A DNA stretch of 64,000 bases from Streptomyces sp. NBC_00335 (GCF_036127095.1 NZ_CP108006.1:2418001-2482000); one strand, 5' to 3'; shown: positions 8,976 through 18,670, counted from the first letter of the stretch. Numbers and translations: made by a program. The notes: a model not told the origin generated them from the sequence alone.

Positions 8976-9860
8976 CTATGCGAATGGGGAGCCGCCCCGG
9001 CGCCTACGGGGCGCGCGGCGACCGCCGCGCGCCTGGTCGGGAACCATGCGGAAGGTGGCGGGCTGTTCCAGCCGGTGCCAGTGACCGAAGGGCCAGGCGA
9101 TCACGACGGCCTCGCCGACCACGTCCTTCTCGTCGATCGTGCCGTGGAAGGCCTCGTCGAGGTGGTAGCGGGAGTCGGCGGAGTTCGCCCGGTGGTCGCC
9201 CATGACGAAGATCCGTCCGGCGGGCACCTGCACCTCGAAGCGGATCTCCGAGGGCACGTTGCCCGGGTTCACGTACGGCTCGTCGAGCGGCGATCCGTTG
9301 ACACTGACCCGGCCCCGGGCGTCGCAGCACTTCACGCTGTCCCCGCCGACGCCGATGACCCTCTTGATCAGGTCCTGTTCGTTCGCCGAGGGCAGCAGGC
9401 CGATGAAGGTGAGGGTCTGCTTGATCTGCTTGATCCCCACCGGGTCCTCGGCGGGCTGGACGCTGTCGCCGCCCAGCCAGCCTCCCGGATCCTTGAACAC
9501 GACCACGTCCCCGCGCTCGACCTCGGAGCCGAACCACGGGGTGAGCTTGTCCACCAGGACCCGGTCGCCGATCCGGATCGTCTGCTCCATGGAGCCCGAC
9601 GGGATGAAGAAGGCCTGGACGAGGAAGGTCTTGAGGATCAGGGCGATGCACAGCGCGACCACCACGAGCAGGGGCAGCTCCCCCGCCCGGCGCGTACGCC
9701 GTCTGCGCCGGACCCGGCGGGCGAGGCGGCGGCGTTGGGCCCGGCCGCCGGGCTCCGCGGGCTCGGCCGGCGCGTCCCGCTCCGGCTCCGGGTCGGCGTC
9801 GGCATCATCGTGGCCTTCGTACCGGTCGCCCCGCGGGCGCCCGCGGCTACCCACGGCCAC
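8976..9860 (-). CDS. sipX: Signal peptidase I, SipX-like, without C-terminal anchor
   Basis: The 294-residue protein has an Arg-rich cytoplasmic tail, one N-terminal membrane segment (LPLLVVVALCIALILKTFLV), FFIPSGSM with catalytic Ser90 and DLIKRVIGVGGD with Lys166, and the box GDHRANSADSR. It ends in a basic, hydrophilic tail (RGGRRAPRRRRGG) with no second membrane helix. In S. lividans SipX is predicted to have a C-terminal anchor, so this copy looks different, or the gene order does not reflect strict orthology. It overlaps the 3' end of sipW by 14 bases. The start is a GTG; another GTG lies two codons in. Confidence 0.84.
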   Translation of the reverse strand: MAVGSRGRPRGDRYEGHDDADADPEPERDAPAEPAEPGGRAQRRRLARRVRRRRRTRRAGELPLLVVVALCIALILKTFLVQAFFIPSGSMEQTIRIGDRVLVDKLTPWFGSEVERGDVVVFKDPGGWLGGDSVQPAEDPVGIKQIKQTLTFIGLLPSANEQDLIKRVIGVGGDSVKCCDARGRVSVNGSPLDEPYVNPGNVPSEIRFEVQVPAGRIFVMGDHRANSADSRYHLDEAFHGTIDEKDVVGEAVVIAWPFGHWHRLEQPATFRMVPDQARGGRRAPRRRRGGSPFA

Positions 9861-10701
9861 CGCCCGCGGAACCCGCGTCGCCCCAGCGCGACACCGGCCA
9901 GCCGATCCAGTCGGCCCGCCCGATCACCTTCTCCACCGGCACCATCCCCCCGCCCGGCTCCCCCAGGTGGTCCCGGGAGTCCCGGGACTGGGAACGATGA
10001 TCACCCATGACCCACAGGGTCCCAAGGGGCACGACGACGCGGAACGGCACTTTCGATCCCGAGTCGCCGGGGAAGAGGTACGGCTCGTCGAGCGGCACCC
10101 CGTTGACCTTGATCCGGCCGTTCTCGTCGCACACCACGTCGTCGCCGCCGACGCCCACGACCCGCTTCACGAAATCGGAGTCCGAGGGCTCGGCCAGCCC
10201 GAGGACCGAGGCCGCCCCGTGCAGGGCCTCGCCGATCGGATTCCCGTCCGGTTCCTCCCGTACGAAGGAGCCCGTGCCGTCGAAGACCACGACGTCCCCG
10301 CGCTGCGGAGCGCCGCCGAAACGGTACGCCAGCTTGTTGACCAGCACCCGGTCCCCCACGGCGAGCGTGGGCTCCATCGAGCGGCTCGGAATCAGGAAGG
10401 GCTGGAGCACGAAATTGCTGAACAGCAGCAGGAAGACGGTGCAGGCCACGCCGAGCAGCCCGGCACGCTGCCAGGTCAGCCAGCCGGCCGTGCCGTGGTC
10501 GGGGCCCGGGTCCGCGCCGGAGTCGGACCCGGGGCCGGGGTCCGCGCCGGGGTCGGAACCGGGACCGTGGCCAGGACCGGGGCCGTCACCGGAACCGGGG
10601 CCCGGGGCGGGCCCCGCTCCGGAAAGCACGAAACGCGACCTCCCCTCCCCCTCGTCGGGGGAAGAGTGGCCGCGCTGCGTGTGAGGTGCTTCGGTGTCCA
10701 T
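9847..10701 (-). CDS. sipW: Signal peptidase I, SipW-like
   Basis: The 284-residue protein begins with about 70 residues of Gly/Pro/Ser/Asp repeats (PGPGSGDG, PGADPGPGSD), a low-complexity cytoplasmic tail. A single membrane segment follows (LLGVACTVFLLLFSNFVL). Catalytic Ser108 is in FLIPSRSM and Lys179 in DFVKRVVGVGGDD; GDHRSQSRDSR is the third box. There is no C-terminal anchor, as reported for S. lividans SipW. It lies 44 bases downstream of rplS, so it may be read from the ribosomal operon. The simple-sequence N-terminus is encoded by a repetitive GC-rich tract at about 10490-10600. Confidence 0.86.
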   Translation of the reverse strand: MDTEAPHTQRGHSSPDEGEGRSRFVLSGAGPAPGPGSGDGPGPGHGPGSDPGADPGPGSDSGADPGPDHGTAGWLTWQRAGLLGVACTVFLLLFSNFVLQPFLIPSRSMEPTLAVGDRVLVNKLAYRFGGAPQRGDVVVFDGTGSFVREEPDGNPIGEALHGAASVLGLAEPSDSDFVKRVVGVGGDDVVCDENGRIKVNGVPLDEPYLFPGDSGSKVPFRVVVPLGTLWVMGDHRSQSRDSRDHLGEPGGGMVPVEKVIGRADWIGWPVSRWGDAGSAGGGRG

Positions 10702-10745
10702 CGGGGGCGAGCCTATCCGGCCTTCCCCTGAACTCCGGGAGCAGT

Positions 10746-11096
10746 TCAGCGGTCGCGCTTCTCCTTGATCTTCGCGGCCTTGCCGCGGAGCTCACGGAGG
10801 AAGTACAGCTTGGCGCGACGCACGTCACCGCGGGTGACGAGCTCGATCTTCTCGAAGATCGGGGAGTGGACCGGGAAGGTACGCTCCACGCCGACGCTGA
10901 AGGAGACCTTGCGGACCGTGAAGGTCTCGGAGACGCCCGAGCCCTGACGGCGGATGACGACACCCTTGAACTGCTGGATACGGGAGCGGTTGCCCTCGAT
11001 CACGCGGACGTGAACGTTGACGGTGTCACCCGGGCGGAAGGCCGGGAGGTCCGAGCGCAGGGTGGCGGCGTTGACGCCATCGAGCAGGTGAGACAT
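10746..11096 (-). CDS. rplS: 50S ribosomal protein L19
   Basis: The 116-residue protein starts at the ATG at 11096 ([20 protein letters not shown]) and shows the L19 core: [32 protein letters not shown] and [22 protein letters not shown]. The length is normal for the family. L19 sits at the subunit interface of the ribosome. It follows trmD by 134 bases in the conserved order rpsP-KH-rimM-trmD-rplS. In-frame codons extend upstream to 11462, but they overlap trmD and lack similarity. Confidence 0.97.
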   Translation of the reverse strand: MSHLLDGVNAATLRSDLPAFRPGDTVNVHVRVIEGNRSRIQQFKGVVIRRQGSGVSETFTVRKVSFSVGVERTFPVHSPIFEKIELVTRGDVRRAKLYFLRELRGKAAKIKEKRDR

Positions 11097-11230
11097 GTGA
11101 TTCGTCTGCTTTCTTCGCATGACGCCACAGGTCGCCGATGCGGGGTTTCCGGAGAGAATTCGGGAGCCGCGGGACTCGGCGGACGACGGTCCCCCTGTGG
11201 CAGGGGCGTCCGCGAGCACACAGCAGCCGC

Positions 11231-12052
11231 CTATTCTTCCACGGTCTGGGGCCTGCGCCAAAATCGGCCGTCGGGAGACGGCTTCCAGCCGAGGATGCTC
11301 AGCAGCTCGCGGTCCTTCTTGTCGAAGGCGGAGGCCTCGCAGCGCTCGATCAGATCCGGGCGGTTGGCCGCCGTACGCCTGAAGGCCTCGTCGCGGCGCC
11401 ACCGGGCGATCTTGCCGTGGTGCCCGCTGACCAGCACGTCCGGGATTCCGTGGCCGCGCCACTGGGGGGGCTTGGTGTAGACGGGCCCCTCCAGCAGGTT
11501 GGCCATGTCCCCGGCCGCGAAGGAGTCGTCGCGGTGCGATTCGGCGTTGCCGAGCACCCCGGGCAGCAGCCGGGCGACGGCCTCGGTGACGACCAGGACG
11601 GCAGCCTCGCCGCCGGCCAGGACGTAGTCGCCGATGGACACCTCGTAGACCGGGAGGCGGGTGGCGTACTCGTCCATGACCCGGCGGTCGATGCCCTCGT
11701 ACCGGGCCGGGGTGAAGATCAGCCAGGGGCGTTCGGAGAGCTCGACGGCCAGTTCCTGGGTGAAGGGCCGGCCGCTGGGGGTGGGGACGACGATGACGGG
11801 CCCGTGCGCGCCCGCCTCGTAGCCGTCGGCCAGCGCCGCGTCCAGGGCCTCGCCCCAGGGCTCGGTCTTCATGACCATGCCGGGACCGCCGCCGTACGGG
11901 GTGTCGTCCACCGTGTTGTGCCGGTCGTACGTCCAGTCCCGCAGGTCGTGGACGTGTACGTCGAGCTGGCCGCGCGCCCGCGCCTTGCCGACCAGGGAGA
12001 CGTTGAGCGGTTCCAGGTACTCGGGGAAGATCGTGACGACGTCGAGACGCAT
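11231..12052 (-). CDS. trmD: tRNA (guanine-37-N1)-methyltransferase TrmD
   Basis: The 273-residue protein begins [20 protein letters not shown] and contains the SPOUT knot motifs [14 protein letters not shown] and [16 protein letters not shown], with the AdoMet loop. The conserved [20 protein letters not shown] block follows. TrmD methylates G37 next to the anticodon and prevents +1 frameshifting. Its ATG overlaps the rimM stop codon by one base. Length and domains are normal. Confidence 0.97.
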   Translation of the reverse strand: MRLDVVTIFPEYLEPLNVSLVGKARARGQLDVHVHDLRDWTYDRHNTVDDTPYGGGPGMVMKTEPWGEALDAALADGYEAGAHGPVIVVPTPSGRPFTQELAVELSERPWLIFTPARYEGIDRRVMDEYATRLPVYEVSIGDYVLAGGEAAVLVVTEAVARLLPGVLGNAESHRDDSFAAGDMANLLEGPVYTKPPQWRGHGIPDVLVSGHHGKIARWRRDEAFRRTAANRPDLIERCEASAFDKKDRELLSILGWKPSPDGRFWRRPQTVEE

Positions 12053-12666
12053 CAGGCGTCTTCCCCGTTCACGCCCTCGGCCGGGTCGCCGTCGGCGTCC
12101 CCGTCGGAGTCCGCTTCCCCGGCTTCCTCGTCCCGGGTGGAGACGACGATCGCCTCGCGCTCGTCGATGAGACCGGGCGGCGGGGTGATGACGCAGCGCT
12201 GCTCGTCGAGGTCGATCTCGGCGACGATCTCCTCGACGAAGGGGATCATCACCTCGGTGCCGTCCGGCCGCTCGACGATGAACAGGTCCTGCGAGGGCAG
12301 GTGCGAGATCTCGGTGATCCGGCCGATCACGGTGCCGTCTTCGAGGACGACGTCGAGGTCCATCAGCTGGTGGTCGTAGTACTCGTCGTCCTCGGCCGGC
12401 AGCTCCGCCGGGTCCACGTCGGCGATGAGCAGGATGTTGCGCAGCGCCTCGGCGCCGGTGCGGTCCTTGACCCCGGCGAAGCGCAGCATCAGCCTGCCGC
12501 TGTGCACCCGGCCCGTCTCGACCGTCAGCGGTCCCGCCGACGCCGGGTCGGTCCGGAGCACGGCGCCGGGTCCGAGCCGCAGCTCGGGCTCGTCGGTCCG
12601 CACCTCGACGGTGACCTCACCCTTGATCCCGTGGGCGCGGCCGATCCGCGCGACTACCAGCTCCAC
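12052..12666 (-). CDS. rimM: Ribosome maturation factor RimM
   Basis: The 204-residue protein starts [28 protein letters not shown], the RimM N-terminal beta-barrel signature ([10 protein letters not shown]). A PRC-barrel domain follows ([53 protein letters not shown]). The C-terminal 35 residues are an acidic Asp/Glu/Gly tail. RimM helps mature the 30S head and binds S19. It overlaps trmD by one base. The hairpin at 12692-12727 separates it from the KH gene. Confidence 0.95.
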   Translation of the reverse strand: MELVVARIGRAHGIKGEVTVEVRTDEPELRLGPGAVLRTDPASAGPLTVETGRVHSGRLMLRFAGVKDRTGAEALRNILLIADVDPAELPAEDDEYYDHQLMDLDVVLEDGTVIGRITEISHLPSQDLFIVERPDGTEVMIPFVEEIVAEIDLDEQRCVITPPPGLIDEREAIVVSTRDEEAGEADSDGDADGDPAEGVNGEDA

Positions 12667-12691
12667 TGCATTTTCTCCTGTTCAGACGACG

Positions 12692-12727
12692 ACGGGCCGG
12701 GGCGGGCGTATGCCCTCCCCGGCCCGT
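12692..12727 (-). terminator. Hairpin between the KH gene and rimM
   Basis: ACGGGCCGGGG (12692-12702) pairs with CCCCGGCCCGT (12717-12727), an 11-bp GC stem with a 14-base loop. It lies just downstream of the KH-protein gene and upstream of rimM on the same strand. It may be a partial terminator or processing site within the operon. No T-run follows. Confidence 0.5.
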
Positions 12728-12744
12728 GCCGGTGATTCAACTGC

Positions 12745-12984
12745 TCAGCGGACCTGGTCCACGTCGACGAGGTCGACGCGGATCCCCCGGCCGCCGATGG
12801 CGCCCACGACGGTACGCAGAGCACGTGCGGTGCGGCCGTTGCGGCCGATCACCTTGCCGAGGTCGTCGGGGTGGACCCGAACCTCCAGCACCTGCCCGCG
12901 GCGCAGGTTGCGCGAGGCGACCTGCACTTCGTCGGGGTTGTCCACGATGCCCTTCACGAGGTGCTCAAGAGCCTCCTCGAGCAT
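12745..12984 (-). CDS. KH-domain RNA-binding protein (KhpA/YlqC type)
   Basis: The 79-residue protein is a single KH domain with the GxxG loop in DDLGKVIGRNGRTARALRTVV. It starts MLEEALEHLVKGIVDNPDEV, as in the KhpA/YlqC family. These small proteins bind RNA broadly and often partner with KhpB/Jag. It lies two bases after the rpsP stop, so the two are co-translated. The family assignment is clear; the RNA targets are not visible here. Confidence 0.93.
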   Translation of the reverse strand: MLEEALEHLVKGIVDNPDEVQVASRNLRRGQVLEVRVHPDDLGKVIGRNGRTARALRTVVGAIGGRGIRVDLVDVDQVR

Positions 12985-12986
12985 GC

Positions 12987-13430
12987 TCAGGCCTCGGTCG
13001 ACTCGGCGGTCTCGGCCTCAGCCTCGTCCGCCTTCTTGTCGGCCTTCTTCGCCTTCTGGGTAATGGCTTCGCCCTTGCCCTCGCCGATGCCCTCGAGGGC
13101 CTTGGCGAACTCGTCGAAGGAGCGACGCTTGTTCTCCTTCGTCGCCGGCTGCAGCAGCGGCGCGGGGGCCGGGAGGCCCTTGTGCGCCTGCCAGTCACCG
13201 GTGAGCTTCAGGATGGCGAGCACAGCCTCGGTGGGCTGGGCGCCGACCGACAGCCAGTACTGCGCACGCTCGGCGTTGACCTCGATGCGCGACGGGTTGT
13301 ACGTCGGGTGGTAGATACCGATCTCTTCGATCGCGCGACCGTCCCGACGGGTACGGGCGTCGGCGACGACGATGCGGTAGTGCGGCTGGCGAATCTTGCC
13401 GAGGCGCTTGAGCTTGATCTTGACTGCCAC
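12987..13430 (-). CDS. rpsP: 30S ribosomal protein S16
   Basis: The gene starts at the GTG at 13430 ([20 protein letters not shown]), with AGGAG 11 bases upstream; it encodes 147 residues. The S16 core includes [22 protein letters not shown] and [21 protein letters not shown] Lys/Ala/Glu-rich tail of about 60 residues follows, longer than in most bacteria but usual in Streptomyces. First gene of the rpsP-KH-rimM-trmD-rplS series. Confidence 0.97.
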   Translation of the reverse strand: MAVKIKLKRLGKIRQPHYRIVVADARTRRDGRAIEEIGIYHPTYNPSRIEVNAERAQYWLSVGAQPTEAVLAILKLTGDWQAHKGLPAPAPLLQPATKENKRRSFDEFAKALEGIGEGKGEAITQKAKKADKKADEAEAETAESTEA

Positions 13431-13621
13431 TGGAGTGGTGTCTCCTGAACTTGACGTGGTTGGGCACATGAGATGCCACGTGGGGTTGCGGTACTCGGGT
13501 GCCCGATGGACGCGTCAGCCGGAGGAGAGAGGGGTCCTATGCGACTGTCGAGTACAGCTGTCCATTGTGCCACACGCCCGCGGCGCGCTCGGCCGGGAGG
13601 TCGCGCAGCTCACCCGCCGGG

Positions 13622-14218
13622 TCAGGAGGCCACCGCGATGGCCACTTCGGGGATGCGGAAGGGCTTCATGCAGCCTCCGCACACGATCGGGGCCTGGGCC
13701 AGCACGGACGGGACCACGCGCACGTTGCGCCCGCAGTCGCAGACCGCCTTGACGCGCACTCCGCCGCCGGAGGACCCGTGCCGGGCGGCCGGTCCGCGGA
13801 AGCTGCGCTTGGTGTCGGCGGCCGTGGCGACCGTGTGGGCCCTCAGCGCGCGCTGGAGGTGCTCCATGGTGGGGCGGTAGCGCTTCTTCGCCTCGGGATT
13901 GAGCGAGACCAGGGAGAAGCCGCTGCTCGCGTGCGGCTCGTCGGTGTGGTCCAGCCCCATCTCCTCGGCGATCGCGAGGAACCTGCGGTTGTGGTAGCGG
14001 CCGGCGCGCGAAGTGTCACGCACTCCGCGGGCTGCGGCGATGCCGTGGACTGCCTCGTGCAGCAGTCGCTCGAAGGAGAGTTCGGCGCCGCAGGCGGACG
14101 AGGACTCTCCGATCAGGGACTCGGGCGCGGCAAGGTCAGGCAGCTCGGGGTGGTACCGCTGAATATCGGCCCACGCCTGCGCCAGCTCTGCGGCGAGAAC
14201 AGGTGGTGTCGTGCTCAC
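13622..14218 (-). CDS. SprT-like zinc protein of unknown substrate
   Basis: I place the start at the GTG at 14218, giving 198 residues (MSTTPPVLAAELAQAWADIQ). The region ERLLHEAVHGIAA contains an HExxH zinc-protease motif. RAGRYHNRRFLAIAEEMGL is typical of SprT-like domains. The C-terminus has a four-Cys zinc ribbon (CDCGRNVRVVPS then CGGC). SprT-type proteins in eukaryotes degrade DNA-protein cross-links, but bacterial members like this are uncharacterised. It sits alone between rpsP and proS. Proteolytic activity is inferred from the motif only. Confidence 0.75.
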   Translation of the reverse strand: MSTTPPVLAAELAQAWADIQRYHPELPDLAAPESLIGESSSACGAELSFERLLHEAVHGIAAARGVRDTSRAGRYHNRRFLAIAEEMGLDHTDEPHASSGFSLVSLNPEAKKRYRPTMEHLQRALRAHTVATAADTKRSFRGPAARHGSSGGGVRVKAVCDCGRNVRVVPSVLAQAPIVCGGCMKPFRIPEVAIAVAS

Positions 14219-14384
14219 GTCGTGACAACGAGCCGGGGTGCCCCGGTGTTCCGATTCCGGGCCATTCCAAATTTTTTGCACGTACCAGTCAGTTCAGTCT
14301 CATGCGTCCCGACGAGGACGGGTGCGCATATCTCAGGAGGAGTCGGTACGTAGTGAGGCCCACCAGCAGGCCACGACGGGCACA

Positions 14385-14418
14385 GCCCCGGCGTGCGGCA
14401 GGTGCCGCGCGCCGGGGC
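14385..14418 (-). terminator. Terminator hairpin after proS
   Basis: A 16-base arm at 14385-14400 (GCCCCGGCGTGCGGCA) pairs with 14403-14418, with one wobble and a two-base centre. It lies 24 bases beyond the proS stop on the minus strand. The stem is strong but has no clear T-run, as is common in Streptomyces. Confidence 0.65.
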
Positions 14419-14441
14419 GTGAGAGCCGTCAGCCGCAGCGG

Positions 14442-15854
14442 CTAGTACGAGCGCGCGACGATCGCGAGGTTACCGGGGGCGTCGTCCGCCTGCGGAACCG
14501 ACCCGTCCTCGGCGATCAGGCAGCGTACGGACACGGCCTGCTCGGCGAGCTTCGCCTCGCCCTCGGGGCCGAGGTCGGCCCACGGGATCCGCGCCCAGCC
14601 ACCGGCGATGGCGGCCTCGGCGGCCTCCTCGATGGTCGAGACGTCGGACGTACGGGCGATGCGGCGCTCGCGGGACTCGCGCAGCAGCTGCTCCTGGTCC
14701 TCCTCCAGCACCTTGGGCAGCAGGGCGGCGAGGTCGGAGATCTGCACGGCCTCCTTGCCGCCCGGGATCCGGCGGGCCAGCATCGCGGTGCCGGCCTCCA
14801 GGTCGCGGGGGCCGATCTCGACGCGGACCGGTACGCCCTTGAGCTCCCAGTCCACGGCGCGGCGGCCGAAGGGGGTGTCGACGCGGTCGTCGACGAACAC
14901 CCGCAGGCCCGCGGCCTTGAGCTGGGCGCCCAGCTCGCGGACCTTCGCCACGGCCTCGTCGCCCTTGATCGCCATGACGACGACCTGGACGTGCGCGAGG
15001 CGCGGCGGGACCCGCAGGCCGTTGTCGTCGCCGTGCGACATGATCAGGCCGCCGACCATGCGGGTCGAGACGCCCCACGAGGTCTGCCAGACGAGCTCCT
15101 GCTTGCCTTCCTTCGACAGGTACTGCGTGTTGAAGGCCTTGGCGAAGTTGGTGCCGAGCTCGTGGCTGGTGCCGAGCTGCAGGGCCTTGCCGTCGCCCAT
15201 CATGCCCTCGAGGGTGAGGGTGTTGATGGCGCCGGCGAAGCGCTCCTTGGCGGTCTTGCGGCCGAGCACGACGTCGATGCCGAGCACGTTGGTCATGAAG
15301 TCGCCGTAGACGTCCGTGTGGATGCGTGCGGCGTAGTCGCGGGCGTCCTCGTACGTGGTGTGGGCCGTGTGGCCCTCCTGCCAGAGGAACTCGCTCGTAC
15401 GGAGGAAGATGCGCGGGCGCATCTCCCAGCGGACCACGTTCGCCCACTGGTTGATCAGCAGGGGCAGGTCGCGGTAGCTCTGGACCCACTTGGAGAAGTA
15501 GTCGTTGATGATCGTCTCGGAGGTGGGGCGGACGACGATCGGCTCGTCCAGCTCCTTGCCGCCGCCGTGCGTGACGACCGCGAGCTCGGGGGCGAAGCCC
15601 TCGACGTGCTCCGCTTCCTTCGTCAGGTACGACTGCGGGATGAACAGCGGGAAGTACGCGTTCTGGGCGCCCGCGTCCTTGATGCGCGCGTCCATCTCCT
15701 GCTGCATCCGCTCCCACAGGCCGTAGCCGTACGGCCGGATGACCATCGTGCCGCGGACCGGACCGTTGTCGGCCAGCTCGGCCTTGTTGATCAGATCCTG
15801 GTACCAGCGGGGAAAATCCTCCGCCTGGGGGGTGAGAACGGGTGCCTTTGCCAT
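14442..15854 (-). CDS. proS: Prolyl-tRNA synthetase, short (eukaryote/archaeal-like) form
   Basis: The 470-residue protein is a class II synthetase: motif 2 in RPRIFLRTSEFLWQEGHTAH, and LQLGTSHELGTNFAKAF then SWGVSTRMVGGLIMSHGD for motif 3. The anticodon-binding domain follows. It lacks the roughly 180-residue editing insertion of the bacterial-type ProRS (usually about 565 residues) and resembles the short eukaryotic/archaeal type. The enzyme charges tRNA-Pro. It is a single-gene unit ended by its own hairpin. Whether a second, bacterial-type ProRS exists elsewhere in this genome cannot be seen here. Confidence 0.93.
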   Translation of the reverse strand: MAKAPVLTPQAEDFPRWYQDLINKAELADNGPVRGTMVIRPYGYGLWERMQQEMDARIKDAGAQNAYFPLFIPQSYLTKEAEHVEGFAPELAVVTHGGGKELDEPIVVRPTSETIINDYFSKWVQSYRDLPLLINQWANVVRWEMRPRIFLRTSEFLWQEGHTAHTTYEDARDYAARIHTDVYGDFMTNVLGIDVVLGRKTAKERFAGAINTLTLEGMMGDGKALQLGTSHELGTNFAKAFNTQYLSKEGKQELVWQTSWGVSTRMVGGLIMSHGDDNGLRVPPRLAHVQVVVMAIKGDEAVAKVRELGAQLKAAGLRVFVDDRVDTPFGRRAVDWELKGVPVRVEIGPRDLEAGTAMLARRIPGGKEAVQISDLAALLPKVLEEDQEQLLRESRERRIARTSDVSTIEEAAEAAIAGGWARIPWADLGPEGEAKLAEQAVSVRCLIAEDGSVPQADDAPGNLAIVARSY

Positions 15855-15996
15855 GGCGCGAATGGTACGGCGCCCGGAGTGCCGAACGTGAATCGGGTGC
15901 GAATCGGGTGGCGCACTCCTCTGGACGCGGGGGCGAATCGGGAGTTCTCTGGCAACGGGGGCAAGGGGGCGACACGGAATCAGGAGCGCTCTTTCG

Positions 15997-16674
15997 ATGA
16001 CACCGACGCCGACGGCGACGCTTGTCGCGCGGGACTGGGCGGAGATCCAGGAACGGATGCTGGTACCGCTGTACGAGGCGGTCTACGACCGGCTGGAGGT
16101 CGGGCCGGGAGACCGGCTGCTCGGCCTCGACTGCGGGGCCGGGCTGGCCCTTCTGCTGGCCTCGGGCCGGGGAGCCCTGGCCACGGGTGTGGAGACGGAT
16201 CCGGCACGCCGCACGCTGGCCCGGGAGCGCCTCCTGGAGGTCCTCGCGGCCCCGCCCGCGCCCGCGGTTCCCTACGACGTCCTACTAGCCTTCTCGCCCG
16301 CTCCGGGCGCCCTGGCGGCGGCCCTGCCGGCGCTGCGCCGGCCCGGCGGCGCGGTGGTGCTGGCCGACTGGGGTCCGGCGGAGCGGTGCACCGTGCCCTC
16401 GGTCCTGGGCGGCGGGCCGGCGCCGCGGGACCTGGACGCGATGGCGGCCGAGGCCGGGCTGGTGCCGGACGGATCGGGGCGGGTGTTCTGCCCGTTCGGG
16501 TACGCCGACGTGGACAGCGCGGTGCGCGGGCTGCTGTCGACCGGGTTGTACGAGTGCTCGGACCCGGTCCAGGTGGAGAAGGAGCTGGCGGAGGCCCTTC
16601 ACCCGTACGAGCGGGGTGACGGGGCCGTCTGGCTCCCGAACATCTTCCGGTACGTCATCGCCCGGACGGCGTAA
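15997..16674 (+). CDS. SAM-dependent methyltransferase-like protein
   Basis: The 225-residue protein starts at an ATG with AGGAG ten bases upstream. LEVGPGDRLLGLDCGAGLALLLASGRGA is a motif I of class I methyltransferases, and VETDPARRTLAREL-like sequence supplies the acidic residue after strand 2. Strand 4 (YDVLLAFSPAPG) and strand 5 (RPGGAVVLADWG) are recognisable. No substrate motif is visible. It is divergent from proS and convergent with ftsH, separated from the latter by a strong hairpin. Confidence 0.78.
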   Translation: MTPTPTATLVARDWAEIQERMLVPLYEAVYDRLEVGPGDRLLGLDCGAGLALLLASGRGALATGVETDPARRTLARERLLEVLAAPPAPAVPYDVLLAFSPAPGALAAALPALRRPGGAVVLADWGPAERCTVPSVLGGGPAPRDLDAMAAEAGLVPDGSGRVFCPFGYADVDSAVRGLLSTGLYECSDPVQVEKELAEALHPYERGDGAVWLPNIFRYVIARTA

Positions 16675-16697
16675 CCGGCGCAGGCGGCGTGACGGGC

Positions 16698-16730
16698 GCC
16701 GTGCGGGGCCGCGGACCGGCCCCGCACGGC
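16698..16730. terminator. Bidirectional hairpin between methyltransferase and ftsH
   Basis: GCCGTGCGGGGCC (16698-16710) pairs perfectly with 16718-16730 over 13 bp with a seven-base loop. It lies between two convergent genes and could stop transcription from both sides. Confidence 0.7.
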
Positions 16731-16747
16731 CCTCGCTCGTGCGGCGC

Positions 16748-18670
16748 TCACTTGTGGAGGCGGGGGATCCCCGCGGCGGCGTAGGCGGCCGCTTCGTCCA
16801 GGGTCTCGTTGGCCATCAGGGCGTCCGCGAGGGCGTCCAGCTTGTCGCGGTTCTCGCGCAGGAGGAGGCAGGCCTTCTCGTAGCACTCGTCGACGATCCG
16901 GCGCATCTCGTGGTCCACCGCGTCGAGGGTGGCGGGGGCCGCGGAGAGGCCGTAGGGGCTCTGTCCGTCCGAGGGGATGGCGGTGAGCCGGCCGATGCGC
17001 TGGCTCATGCCCCAGCGGCCGACCATGCCCCGGGCGATGTTGGTGACCTGTTCGAGGTCGTTCTCCGCGCCCGTGGTGATGACGTCGTAGACGGTGTGCT
17101 CGGCCGCCATGCCGCCCAGCGCTCCGATGATGCGGCCGCGCAGGTACTCCTCCGTGTAGGCGTACCGGTCCGCCTCCGGCGTGGAGAGGGTGACGCCGAG
17201 CGCACGGCCGCGCGGGACGATGGTGATCTTGCGGACCGGGTCGGCGCCCGGCTGGAGCATGCCCAGCAAGGCGTGGCCGCTCTCGTGGTACGCGGTGCGG
17301 CGGCGGTCCTCCTCCGACATGACCAGCGGCCGTTCCGCGCCCAGCTGGACCTTTTCCAGCGCGTCGGAGAGGTCCGACTGGGTGACTTCCTTCTGCTGGC
17401 GCTTCACGGCGAGCAGGGCGGCCTCGTTGGCGAGGTTGGCCAACTCCGCTCCGGTCATGCCCGGCGTCGTGCGGGCCACTTGGGCGAGGTCGACGCCGAC
17501 GGCGAGCGGGATGTCCCTGGTGTGGATCCGCAGGATGGCTTCGCGGCCGCTCTTGTCGGGCGGGGAGACGACGACGGTGCGGTCGAAGCGGCCCGGCCGG
17601 GTGAGCGCCGGGTCCAGGACGTCGGCCCGGTTGGTCGCGGCGAGGACGACCACGCCTTCGGAGCCGGAGAAGCCGTCCATCTCGGTGAGGATCTGGTTCA
17701 GGGTCTGCTCGCGCTCGTCGTGGCCGCCCATGCCCGCGCCGCCGCCGCGCACCCGCCCGATGGTGTCGATCTCGTCGATGAAGACGATGGCGGGGGCCAC
17801 TTTGCGGGCCTCTGAGAAGAGTTCGCGCACCCGGGACGCGCCGACGCCGACGATCATCTCGATGAACTCGGAGGCGGAGGCGGAGAAGAACGGCACCCCG
17901 GCCTCACCCGCGAGGGCGCGCGCGAGCAGGGTCTTGCCGGTTCCGGGCGGGCCGGCGAGCAGGACGCCGCCGGGCATGCGGGCGCCCATCTTTCGGTACT
18001 CGTCCGGGTTCTTGAGGAAGTCCACGACGTCGTTGAGCTCGCCCTCGACCTCGTCGATGCCGGCCACGTCCTCGAAGGTCGTGCGCTTGGCGCCCTCCAG
18101 CTCGACCGGCTTGGGCGGCGTCTTGCGCCCCAACCCGCCCATGCCGCCGCCCATCGCCGATCCCATCCGGCGGGCGATGACCACCCACAGGAGGACCAGC
18201 AGCAGCATCGGGGCCAGGGAGATCAGCAGATTGGCCAGGAAGCTGCGCTGCACGACGACCGGGGAGGCGGTGACGACGACGTTCTGCTTGGTGAGGTTGG
18301 CCCACAGGTCGTCGTCGGCGAAGGCGGGGCGCTGGGAGACGAACTTCTTGTAGGTGCCCTTGTCGCCGTCCGGCTTGGGCTGTTCGGTCTTCAGCTCGCC
18401 CTGGATCGCGTCGCCCTTGGCGTAGATCTTCGAGACGTTGCCGTTCGCGACCTGCTTGCTGAACTCGGTGTACGAGATGGTCGGCTCGTCGCCCTCGTTG
18501 AAGAAGGACAGCACCAGGTTGGTGATCAGGTAGACGATCAGGGCGGTGAGGATCAGGCCGCGCCAGCCGCCGGGCATCCGCTTCTTCGGCGGCGGAGCGG
18601 GGGGTGCGCCTTCGGAGCGCCAGGGCGTATCGGCCCGGTCGCGGGGCGGTACGGGGGTGGGGCTGGGCAC
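16748..18670 (-). CDS. ftsH: ATP-dependent zinc metalloprotease FtsH
   Basis: The GTG at 18670 has the ideal ribosome site GGAGG five bases upstream, giving 640 residues. Two membrane segments flank a small external domain (about residues 37-56 and 146-165). The AAA+ module has Walker A GPPGTGKT at residues 240-247, [10 protein letters not shown] (Walker B) and RPGRFDR. The protease domain carries the zinc motif [10 protein letters not shown] and a distal Asp region. FtsH degrades membrane and short-lived cytosolic proteins. Gly/Met-rich GGGMGG lies between membrane and ATPase parts. Streptomyces usually have more than one ftsH; this copy sits beside ffh. Confidence 0.94.
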   Translation of the reverse strand: MPSPTPVPPRDRADTPWRSEGAPPAPPPKKRMPGGWRGLILTALIVYLITNLVLSFFNEGDEPTISYTEFSKQVANGNVSKIYAKGDAIQGELKTEQPKPDGDKGTYKKFVSQRPAFADDDLWANLTKQNVVVTASPVVVQRSFLANLLISLAPMLLLVLLWVVIARRMGSAMGGGMGGLGRKTPPKPVELEGAKRTTFEDVAGIDEVEGELNDVVDFLKNPDEYRKMGARMPGGVLLAGPPGTGKTLLARALAGEAGVPFFSASASEFIEMIVGVGASRVRELFSEARKVAPAIVFIDEIDTIGRVRGGGAGMGGHDEREQTLNQILTEMDGFSGSEGVVVLAATNRADVLDPALTRPGRFDRTVVVSPPDKSGREAILRIHTRDIPLAVGVDLAQVARTTPGMTGAELANLANEAALLAVKRQQKEVTQSDLSDALEKVQLGAERPLVMSEEDRRRTAYHESGHALLGMLQPGADPVRKITIVPRGRALGVTLSTPEADRYAYTEEYLRGRIIGALGGMAAEHTVYDVITTGAENDLEQVTNIARGMVGRWGMSQRIGRLTAIPSDGQSPYGLSAAPATLDAVDHEMRRIVDECYEKACLLLRENRDKLDALADALMANETLDEAAAYAAAGIPRLHK

